Origin: Bacilli bacterium
GTDB taxonomy: Bacteria > Bacillota_I > Bacilli_A > ML615J-28 > CAG-698
Assembly (NCBI GenBank): GCA_028691715.1
Contig: JAQUYR010000006.1
Span: forward strand, 1 to 34,630
DNA length: 34,630 bases
Direction of reading: 5' to 3'
Each line of letters opens with the position of its first letter. Positions within the stretch are counted from its first letter, which is position 1. A model generated the notes under the pieces. That model ran no database searches. It saw nothing but the letters and a program-made list of their open reading frames with translations, and was not told the DNA's origin. The position numbers and the translations under genes are program-made. Shown here piece by piece: positions 27,649-34,630 of the stretch.

Positions 27649-27720
27649 TTTTCATCATCCTTTAATTGAAATAACAAAACATTAACAGTTAACATTATAA
27701 CACAATATTTCCTGTATGTA

Positions 27721-27748
27721 AAAGAAAAACACTATGAAATAGTGTTTT
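27721..27748 (-). terminator. Terminator upstream of NUDIX unit
   Basis: AAAACACTAT-TTC-ATAGTGTTTTT hairpin with T tract on the minus strand. Confidence 0.7.
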
Positions 27749-27789
27749 ATTTTTAATTATAATTACTGATTATTTTAAAAATTTAACTA

Positions 27790-27960
27790 TTATTACTGTT
27801 ATTAATTCAACGATTTTTACCAATTTAAATTCCTAATCTCTGTAGTCGTTAATATTCAAAATGATTAGTATAATCTATATTTAATTTATCATAAATTTAT
27901 TTGATAAATAAATCTTTTATTTTTAAAATACTGTTATTAGGCTATATATTGATTATATCA
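27790..27960 (-). pseudogene. Decayed coding relic / degenerate repeat copy A
   Basis: Two blocks match copy B (25/32 and 22/26 identical nt in the same order). Minus-strand reading ILKIKDLFIK*IYDKLNIDYTNHFEY* contains in-frame stops. Confidence 0.45.
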
Positions 27961-27980
27961 AGATATTATTACCTAATAAA

Positions 27981-28289
27981 TTAATTGGTTAATCTCGTTT
28001 TAATAAGCGTTTCTTGTTGTTCTTCTGCTTCAATTATATGACTTCCAAGCCACTCATAAATAGCCTTAGCGGCATCCAAAGTAACTGTAACTTCTGTACA
28101 AAATTCACGAATAAGCTCTGTATCCATAGGTTTATCATCCATTGTATTGAATTTCTCCATTGGTCTGATTTCTTCAAGAAAAAATCTCATATTTATTTCA
28201 CCACGAGATCCTATACCACCAAAAACACCACTTACGTAATGATTTCTATAATCTTTTGAATAAATATATCGTCCTTTAATATTCTCCAT
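27981..28289 (-). CDS. Small conserved-looking protein, possibly DUF3467-like
   Basis: RYIYSKDYRNHYVSGVFGGIGSRGEINMRFFLEE...VTVTLDAAKAIYEWLGSHI. GGAGGAG RBS supports ATG 28289. Confidence 0.55.
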   Translation of the reverse strand: MENIKGRYIYSKDYRNHYVSGVFGGIGSRGEINMRFFLEEIRPMEKFNTMDDKPMDTELIREFCTEVTVTLDAAKAIYEWLGSHIIEAEEQQETLIKTRLTN

Positions 28290-28394
28290 AACAAACTCCT
28301 CCACTTTTATTTGAAAATATTATATCATACTTTTAAAAGCAAAACAAATTTTTAATATTTTAAAAAATTGCTATTACTAATTCAATGATTTTTT

Positions 28395-28550
28395 CTAATC
28401 CGAATCTTTAGTTTCTAAAATCACCTTATAATCAATATGACTAAATTTACTTTTACTTATATTTATCTTGTCATAGATTGATTTAATAATAGATAATACT
28501 TTGATATAAAAAATAATATAAATTAAATAATCTTTAGCGTTTTTTATTCT
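28395..28550 (-). pseudogene. Start-less open segment / degenerate repeat copy B
   Basis: Minus-strand open frame ...NAKDYLIYIIFYIKVLSIIKSIYDKINISKSKFSHIDYKVILETKDSD* without an ATG. Nucleotide similarity to copy A. Confidence 0.4.
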
Positions 28551-28813
28551 TCAGATTCTTTATCATTTAGTTGGTGTTCAAGCCCCATAATTAAAGTTCT
28601 CATTTCATTAATTTTCTTTTCTTGAGAATTCACTCTTTTAAATAAATTAGATATTTTTGTAAAGAAAATTATATAATATTCTATCCAAATCATAGCCATT
28701 ATTATTAGTGTTAATTTATTGTCAAAATCTGTAAAATAAGATAAGAAAATAAGCAATATTGTAATAATTGAAAATATAATATATAGCAACCCTAATCTTG
28801 ATTTCTCTTCCAT
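28544..28813 (-). CDS. Small two-TM protein with C-terminal coiled coil (tandem paralogue 2)
   Basis: MEEKSRLGLLYIIFSIITILLIFLS... two hydrophobic helices then NSQEKKINEMRTLIMGLEHQL. Confidence 0.65.
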   Translation of the reverse strand: MEEKSRLGLLYIIFSIITILLIFLSYFTDFDNKLTLIIMAMIWIEYYIIFFTKISNLFKRVNSQEKKINEMRTLIMGLEHQLNDKESEE

Positions 28814-28816
28814 GCC

Positions 28817-29080
28817 CTAATCCTTCCTAATTGTTTTTATTCTGCTTTCTAATTTCTTTAGCACCATTTCTAGTTCTTCAATTTCCTTATTTTGATAGCT
28901 CATCTTCTTTAAAATTTTTTTCATTTTAATAAAGAAAACTATCAAATAGACTAATCCAAAGACTTCGAGTGCTATAATTGTAGCCCATGTTAATTTTATG
29001 TATTTATTAGTGACATAAAGTAATATCATGACTAACATAAATATAATATACATAAGACTTGTTCTAGATTTTTCTTCCAT
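28817..29080 (-). CDS. Small two-TM protein with C-terminal coiled coil (tandem paralogue 1)
   Basis: MEEKSRTSLMYIIFMLVMILLY... same architecture and start as the neighbouring ORF. Confidence 0.65.
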   Translation of the reverse strand: MEEKSRTSLMYIIFMLVMILLYVTNKYIKLTWATIIALEVFGLVYLIVFFIKMKKILKKMSYQNKEIEELEMVLKKLESRIKTIRKD

Positions 29081-29198
29081 AAATTTAACTTTCCCTAATT
29101 AATTATTATGATTATCAAATCAAAATTTTAAAATAAATTAATAATCGTTGAATTTGCTAAGTACCCATAAAAAAATCACATATTTTTACTATTCATGA

Positions 29199-29330
29199 CT
29201 ATTTATTATCTTCCCACTTGCCTTTTATTATAGTTCTTTTTCCATAAATTGTAAAGAATATTTTAAGTTGAATAAAGATATTAGCTATTAAAATAGACTT
29301 TCCATGAATATCTGGTTTAATAAAAAAACC
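29199..29330 (-). pseudogene. Start-less open segment (possible relic C)
   Basis: GFFIKPDIHGKSILIANIFIQLKIFFTIYGKRTIIKGKWEDNK* with a stop directly upstream and no start codon. Confidence 0.35.
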
Positions 29331-29343
29331 TTAAAATAGTGCT

Positions 29344-29895
29344 TTATTTTAAATGATGAATCTTAAAGATTTTTAGAATGTCATCATAATTGTAATTAAA
29401 ATCATTAGTGTTTATTAAATGAATATTACCAAAATAATTAACTTTTCTAGCTTCCAAAATTGATTTTTCAAAATCATCATAACTGCTTAAATCAACCGCT
29501 TTATGAACAGGGTTACGGTTACCAGAAGAAATTCGATCAAGAAACCTTTTGTGTAAAACTTTAATATCTGCCTCTAAAACGATACATGTTACTTTATATC
29601 CATACTTTTTTATCAATTCTTCTAATACTCTGAGTTCATATTCCCGAAAATTACTTTCGAGAATGAAAGAAATACCTTTCTCCATAAACTCTTGAGAAAG
29701 ATACTTAAATAAGCCAAAAACAGCATGACTTAGTTTTAAATTTTCCTCGCGATTAGTAAAGCCAATATTGTCACCTAATATTTCCTTAACTATATCTTTA
29801 TTAATTACAATTATATTTAAGTCTTTAGCAAGCCTTTTTGACAAGGTGGTTTTACCAGCTGCTAAATCACCACCAATTAAAATTATTTCCTTCAT
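29344..29895 (-). CDS. P-loop kinase, AAA_33/zeta-toxin-like
   Basis: Walker A LIGGDLAAGKTTLSKRLA; ISFILESNFRE; RISSGNRNPVH. Confidence 0.75.
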   Translation of the reverse strand: MKEIILIGGDLAAGKTTLSKRLAKDLNIIVINKDIVKEILGDNIGFTNREENLKLSHAVFGLFKYLSQEFMEKGISFILESNFREYELRVLEELIKKYGYKVTCIVLEADIKVLHKRFLDRISSGNRNPVHKAVDLSSYDDFEKSILEARKVNYFGNIHLINTNDFNYNYDDILKIFKIHHLK

Positions 29896-29992
29896 ATCTA
29901 CTACCCCTCTTCCCTTTATAAAATAATAACTTCTAGCTATAATATATGTTATCTCATTTTCTTTAAGAAAGCAATTGTTACCCTTTTAAAAA

Positions 29993-30023
29993 GAAAAAAG
30001 TCAGTATAATCACTTATACTGAC
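29993..30023 (-). terminator. Terminator after tRNA-Lys
   Basis: GTCAGTATAA-GTGA-TTATACTGAC perfect 10-bp stem followed by TTTTTTC. Confidence 0.85.
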
Positions 30024-30034
30024 CATATTTTCAC

Positions 30035-30110
30035 TGGTACACTCTCGGGGGCTCGAACCCCGGACCCACTGATTAAGAGTCAGTTGCTCTGCCAACTGAG
30101 CTAAGAATGC
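30035..30110 (-). tRNA. tRNA-Lys(CTT) with encoded CCA
   Basis: GCATTCT TA GCTC AGTTGGCA GAGC A ACTGA CTCTTAA TCAGT GGGTC CGGGG TTCGAGC CCCCG AGAGTGT A CCA folds as a cloverleaf; anticodon CTT. Confidence 0.95.
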
Positions 30111-30126
30111 ATTTACGACCTGTATT

Positions 30127-30155
30127 ATTATACTATAATTGACTATTAAAATCAA
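30127..30155 (-). promoter_or_regulatory. Promoter of tRNA-Lys
   Basis: TTGATT - 17 nt - TATAAT on the minus strand. Confidence 0.75.
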
Positions 30156-30181
30156 TCTTTTTATTAAGTTTTTTCATTTTA

Positions 30182-30212
30182 TAAAAAAGTTCTTCTTTTT
30201 TAAGAAGAACTT
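30182..30212 (-). terminator. Terminator after MATE transporter
   Basis: AAGTTCTTCTT..AAGAAGAACTT followed by a T run. Confidence 0.8.
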
Positions 30213-31599
30213 AATCGACTATATGAGAAGTTGTAAGGTTGGTTGCCCACTTTCCACTTCTGACAAACGATAATCCGACCGATGTTTTAAAGATATCTGA
30301 TCCCTGAACGATAAAGTACACCGCTACTATTCCTAAATTGGTATATTTTGCAAGGATAAAAGCAAGAGGTAAACTTAAAAAGATTTGAAATCCTGAGTCA
30401 AATATCATCGTATAAATGGTTTTTCCACCAGATCTTAGAATAAAGAAACATCCAACATTAAAAGTAAAAATTGGCATACAACAACAGATTACAAGAATAA
30501 ATGATGTTGCTAAATGTCTAATATCATTACTCACATTATATAAAAGAGGAATATATGGGGATGATATTGAATATAATGCTGCCAAAATAGCTGAAACAAA
30601 AACAGCAAAAGCCAGTAGTTTATTGGCATTATCCTTTGCTTCATCAATTTTATTAGCTCCTAATTCCTTACCAACAAAAATAGCAATTCCCATACCTAAT
30701 GCTCCAAAGACGACAAACAGAAGATTGGAAGCCGCCGAGGAGATGCTTAAAGCCGCAACTACAGCTTTTCCCCTTAAGGCGTAACTGAACATTATTAGCG
30801 TTGATCCCATCCCCCAGAAGAGTTCGTTTAGTAGTAGCGGTGTTCCTTTTCTGGCTATTGATTTTGTTAAACCGCTGTCAATTCTAAAATTAGTAAATAT
30901 CTTTGCTGAAAAGGAATATTTCTTAATTAATATCGTAACAATTAGTACACCAGCTTCAATAGCCCTACTGATAAGGGTGGCATAAGCTGCTCCAGCAACT
31001 CCTAGAGCTGGAAACCCCAGTTTACCAAAAATCAAAATATAATTTAAAATACAATTAGCAACTATTGCAGCAATACTGCTATATAGAGGAATTTTTACCT
31101 TACCTATTTCTCTCAAGGTAGTAGCGATAACTTGTGATATTGAATACAGTGGCAGTGAAATAATAATAATATTCAAATATTGTAATCCATACCCAACAGC
31201 TAATTCTTCAGAAACTTCATCATTATCAAATACAAGTCTAATAATAGTTTCCCCAAAAAAAGTAAAGATTGCCATAGCTACTAAGGTTATTCCAAGTGAT
31301 AATAATATTTTAAATCTGAATGATTGGCGAAGATGTTCTTCATCTTTAGCTCCGAAATATTGTGATACGAATATCCCAGGGCCAGCTAAACCTCCCATTG
31401 TAACAGTTATAAAGACAAATAATATTTGATTACTTACCGCTACACCAGCAATGGAATCGGCATCAAGACGCCCCACCATTATATTGTCTAATAAACCAAC
31501 AAGACTTGTTAATCCTTGTTGCAACATGATAGGAATGACAATAGCAATTACTGATATATAAAAGGCTTTAGTTCCTATCAGTTTTCTTATCTTTTTCAT
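30211..31599 (-). CDS. MATE family efflux transporter
   Basis: 12-TM protein; IPIMLQQGLTSLVGLLDNIMVGRL; internal duplication typical of MATE. Confidence 0.93.
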   Translation of the reverse strand: MKKIRKLIGTKAFYISVIAIVIPIMLQQGLTSLVGLLDNIMVGRLDADSIAGVAVSNQILFVFITVTMGGLAGPGIFVSQYFGAKDEEHLRQSFRFKILLSLGITLVAMAIFTFFGETIIRLVFDNDEVSEELAVGYGLQYLNIIIISLPLYSISQVIATTLREIGKVKIPLYSSIAAIVANCILNYILIFGKLGFPALGVAGAAYATLISRAIEAGVLIVTILIKKYSFSAKIFTNFRIDSGLTKSIARKGTPLLLNELFWGMGSTLIMFSYALRGKAVVAALSISSAASNLLFVVFGALGMGIAIFVGKELGANKIDEAKDNANKLLAFAVFVSAILAALYSISSPYIPLLYNVSNDIRHLATSFILVICCCMPIFTFNVGCFFILRSGGKTIYTMIFDSGFQIFLSLPLAFILAKYTNLGIVAVYFIVQGSDIFKTSVGLSFVRSGKWATNLTTSHIVD

Positions 31600-31610
31600 A
31601 TTTTTCTCCT

Positions 31611-31637
31611 AAAAAAAACTACTTGTCTGGCAAGTAG
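31611..31637 (-). terminator. Terminator after pduL
   Basis: CTACTTG-CCAGA-CAAGTAG hairpin followed by a T run. Confidence 0.8.
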
Positions 31638-31645
31638 CAAATTGT

Positions 31646-32221
31646 TTATTTTATAATCTCTCCGAAAACATTAGGTGCGATGGCTCCAGCATTTGACTCA
31701 TCAGTATCAATATGCATGGCAGCAGCAAAGTCACTTCTAACTCTTATTACTACATCACCATAAATGATTGACCTTTGATCATTCTCAACCTTAACACTTA
31801 CTATTTGCTTATCTAAAAGACCCATTTCCTCAGCATCCTTAGGAGTTAGGTGAATATGTCTTTTAGCTACGATTACGCCATTAGGGAGATCTATTTCTCC
31901 ACATGGTCCAATTAATTTGCATCCTGGAGTACCAGCGATATCTCCAGATTCTCTTATAACAATATCAATTCCTAATGTTCTAGCATCAGTCGCTGATACT
32001 TCAATTTGTGTTTTACTTCTAAGTGGTCCCAAAATGGAAACATTGGGAATACTCTTTTTTGGTCCTACAACGGTAACTTTTTCTTCACAAGCATATTGTC
32101 CTGGCTGAGAAAGCATTTTTTTCACAGTCAATTTGGCATCACTGCCAAATAACTTCTTTAAATCCTCTTCACATAAATGCACATGTCGTGCTGAAGTTTC
32201 AACCAATATTTTATTACTCAT
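31646..32221 (-). CDS. pduL: Phosphate propanoyltransferase/phosphotransacetylase, PduL type
   Basis: VETSARHVHLCEEDLKKLFG, GPLRSKTQIEVSATDARTLGI, VIVAKRHIHLTPKDAEEMGL. GGAGG RBS supports ATG 32221. Confidence 0.93.
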   Translation of the reverse strand: MSNKILVETSARHVHLCEEDLKKLFGSDAKLTVKKMLSQPGQYACEEKVTVVGPKKSIPNVSILGPLRSKTQIEVSATDARTLGIDIVIRESGDIAGTPGCKLIGPCGEIDLPNGVIVAKRHIHLTPKDAEEMGLLDKQIVSVKVENDQRSIIYGDVVIRVRSDFAAAMHIDTDESNAGAIAPNVFGEIIK

Positions 32222-32247
32222 TATAATTTCCTCCATAACTTCCAGTA

Positions 32248-32805
32248 TTATACCACATTTTTAACTTTTTGGCTACCCTTTTTTGATGATAAATACTTTT
32301 GATAAATATCATCTGCTAGATCGTTCAAATCAGTGTTTTCATTAATGATTAAGTAATCAACATTAATATTATCCTTAACAAACACCTTACGATCATTAGC
32401 TATTCTTTTCTCTATTTGCTCTCTAGTATCACCACGATTAGCCATTCTCAGTATTCTTGTTTCTTCAATGGTATCAAGGTAAACCGAGTAGATTTCATCA
32501 GGCATTTTATCAATAAATGATTGTAAGCCATTCAAATCGAGAACTACTATCTTTTCAAAAGAAACATCTTTTTTTCTTGTTCCATAATAATTATTATTAT
32601 AATAGGTGGTCTCAACGAATTCATCTTTTTCCTTCATTTCCAAAAATTGGGAAGTCGAAACAAAATTATAGGAAACACCATTCGTCTCATTAATTCTAAT
32701 AGGTCTAGTTGTATAGGTAACAACTCTCTTCATATTGTATTTTTTTATCAAAATATTGGCGATTTCGGTTTTACCACTTGCGCTAGGTCCTACTAAAATT
32801 AACAT
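32248..32805 (-). CDS. Guanylate kinase-like protein
   Basis: LILVGPSASGKTEIA, VVTYTTRPIRINETNGVSYNFVS, NNNYYGTRK, RGDTREQIEKRIANDR. Confidence 0.8.
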   Translation of the reverse strand: MLILVGPSASGKTEIANILIKKYNMKRVVTYTTRPIRINETNGVSYNFVSTSQFLEMKEKDEFVETTYYNNNYYGTRKKDVSFEKIVVLDLNGLQSFIDKMPDEIYSVYLDTIEETRILRMANRGDTREQIEKRIANDRKVFVKDNINVDYLIINENTDLNDLADDIYQKYLSSKKGSQKVKNVV

Positions 32806-32818
32806 AATTCTCTCCTAC

Positions 32819-33313
32819 TCAATCGATTGATCTTCCACAGCTATTACAGTATTTGGCATCGCTGTCATTTTCTTCACCACAATACCTACAGGTCTTCACC
32901 AATAATTTACCGCAATTATCGCAATATTTAGCATCCTTAGAATTAAATTCACCACAGTTAGAACATTTAATCTTTTCTTTTTTTACTTCATTGATTGTTG
33001 AAGCGATTTGTTCTTTAGTACCATCCAACAAATAGTTGGCAGTATCCTTGACAACAGGAGATATTTCTTTGCTTGTGTATCTAGCAACTGATCCCATATA
33101 ACCCATATTTAGACAAACGGCTCCACCAAATATTAGAGGAAGGCCGATGAAACAACAGAAAAACAAACTCGGTGTTCCAAATGTAGCAGCTGCTGAGAAC
33201 AGAGAAACCATACCAATAATCACTAAAATAATCCCAGGAATTAATAATAGGAAGCCAATAGCTCGAAATTTATTCCTTGCTTTTTGATTTTGTTCTATAT
33301 CTTTTTTATTCAT
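32819..33313 (-). CDS. Two-TM membrane protein with tandem zinc ribbons
   Basis: IKCSNCGEFNSKDAKYCDNCGKLLVKTCRYCGEENDSDAKYCNSCGRSID. Confidence 0.8.
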   Translation of the reverse strand: MNKKDIEQNQKARNKFRAIGFLLLIPGIILVIIGMVSLFSAAATFGTPSLFFCCFIGLPLIFGGAVCLNMGYMGSVARYTSKEISPVVKDTANYLLDGTKEQIASTINEVKKEKIKCSNCGEFNSKDAKYCDNCGKLLVKTCRYCGEENDSDAKYCNSCGRSID

Positions 33314-33413
33314 TTTATACCTCACAACTTCTTCTCTATTCTACTATAAACAAAGGTAAATTGCAAGGTAAAACAGAAATTATACTGTTATATTAACGAT
33401 ATCCTTTTAATAA

Positions 33414-33438
33414 GAAAAAGAAGCAAAAAATGCTTCTT
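33414..33438 (-). terminator. Terminator after ABC exporter
   Basis: AAGAAGCA..TGCTTCTT inverted repeat followed by a T-rich tract on the minus strand. Confidence 0.7.
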
Positions 33439-34630
33439 TATATTTGATTACCAGCAAATTGGGTTTGATATAATTCATAATATCTCCCCTTTTGCTCTAG
33501 TAATTCTTTATGATTACCCTTCTCAACTACCATTCCCTGATCCATAACGATGATGACATCAGCATCCTGAATAGTTGATAATCGATGGGCAATTATTAGG
33601 CTAGTTCTATTCTTCATCAAAGCAATCATCGCATCCTGAATATTCTTTTCTGTTCTTGTGTCGACGCTTGATGTTGCTTCATCAAGAATTAGAATTTTAG
33701 GATCAGCTAAGATGGCTCTAGCGATTGATAATAATTGACGTTGACCATGGCTTAAATTACTTCCAGATTCACTTAGCATTGTGTTATATCTTTCAGGCAA
33801 TCTCTCAATGAAATAATTCGAATTACTCATTTCAGCACTCTTAATGATATCGTCCATATCGGATTCTAATCTGCCATAACGAATATTTTGTTCAATTGTC
33901 TCAGAAAACAAAACTGTATCTTGAAGAACAATTGAAACCATTTGGCGAAGCTCTTTTTTGGGAATATCGTTGATGTTTATGCCGTCAATAGTAATGCTAC
34001 CACTATCAACATCATAAAATCTCATCAACAAATTAACTACTGTTGTTTTACCACTTCCAGTTGCTCCAACAAGAGCGATTTTTTGACCAGGCTTTACCTC
34101 AAGATTAAAATCCTTCAGTACTTGTTCTCCGTGTACATAGGAAAAATTGACATCCTTAAAAGAGATATTACCAATAAATGGTTTTTCTTTAACTGAAATC
34201 TTTCCATCATCAACTTCCAAAGGACAATCCATAATTTCAAATACTCTTTCAGCTGCCGCCATAGAAGATTGAATTTGTGACCATAAATTGGCAATTTCAA
34301 TTATAGGTCGAGAAAATCTCTTTGAATACTGAATAAACATTTGAAGGACACCGATTGTTACTATGCTTCCTCCAACAGTCCAGCTTCCCAGTGTATTACC
34401 AGTAGCAGCTAACCAGCCACCAAATCCACAAATCAAAAGGAAACTAAAGTTATTGATAAATCCCATTAAAGGTCCCATAACTCCACCCAAAATTTGAGCC
34501 TTGATTCCTGTCTTCTTCAGACTTTCACTGGTCTCATTGAACTTTGTTTCAACTATTTTTTCCTTTGAATAAGCTGTAACAGTTTTATAACCTGTGACCA
34601 TCTCTTCAACATGACCATTTAAACTTCCCA
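33438..34630 (-). CDS. ABC exporter (fused permease/ATPase), 5' end beyond window
   Basis: Walker A LVGATGSGKTTVVNLLMRFYD, signature LSHGQRQLLSIARAI, Walker B KILILDEATSSVD. Frame stays open to the window edge (..GSLNGHVEEMVTGYKT). Confidence 0.95.
   Translation of the reverse strand, partial: GSLNGHVEEMVTGYKTVTAYSKEKIVETKFNETSESLKKTGIKAQILGGVMGPLMGFINNFSFLLICGFGGWLAATGNTLGSWTVGGSIVTIGVLQMFIQYSKRFSRPIIEIANLWSQIQSSMAAAERVFEIMDCPLEVDDGKISVKEKPFIGNISFKDVNFSYVHGEQVLKDFNLEVKPGQKIALVGATGSGKTTVVNLLMRFYDVDSGSITIDGININDIPKKELRQMVSIVLQDTVLFSETIEQNIRYGRLESDMDDIIKSAEMSNSNYFIERLPERYNTMLSESGSNLSHGQRQLLSIARAILADPKILILDEATSSVDTRTEKNIQDAMIALMKNRTSLIIAHRLSTIQDADVIIVMDQGMVVEKGNHKELLEQKGRYYELYQTQFAGNQI

Noticed and set aside
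29949-30155. 68-aa ORF FLAQLAEQLTLNQWVRGSSPRE...
   Set aside because: It is the translation of the tRNA-Lys gene and its flanks, a well-known false ORF.
1-34630. CRISPR arrays, rRNA, prophage or transposase genes
   Set aside because: No regularly spaced repeats, rRNA signatures, integrase/transposase motifs or phage structural genes were recognised.

Overview
AT-rich chromosomal window of a low-GC Firmicute or Mollicutes-related bacterium. TGA is used as a stop (for example in mrnC), so the standard bacterial code fits. Almost everything is on the minus strand: partial rpmG, a SigH-like sigma factor, rlmB, mrnC, cysS, an OmpR-type two-component system, rplM-rpsI with a candidate L13 leader, a MazG-like/pyrophosphatase-like pair, YitT, metG, pfkA, dnaE, two tandem paralogous surface proteins, ackA-ytxK, a YfcE-like phosphodiesterase, an Ig-repeat surface protein, a CPA2 antiporter plus PII-like protein, a purple-acid-phosphatase-like surface protein, NUDIX, a cluster of small ORFs with decayed repeats, tRNA-Lys(CTT), MATE, PduL, a guanylate-kinase-like protein, a zinc-ribbon membrane protein and a truncated ABC exporter. 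The one convincing plus-strand gene is yidD. No CRISPR array, rRNA, phage or transposase was seen. The best second-look items are the PII-like/antiporter pair (23194-24773), the small-ORF cluster with repeated coding relics (27790-29330), the convergent yidD overlap containing a terminator, the tandem surface-protein paralogues, and the MazG/degenerate-PPase pair. All family assignments come from reading motifs; no database search was run.
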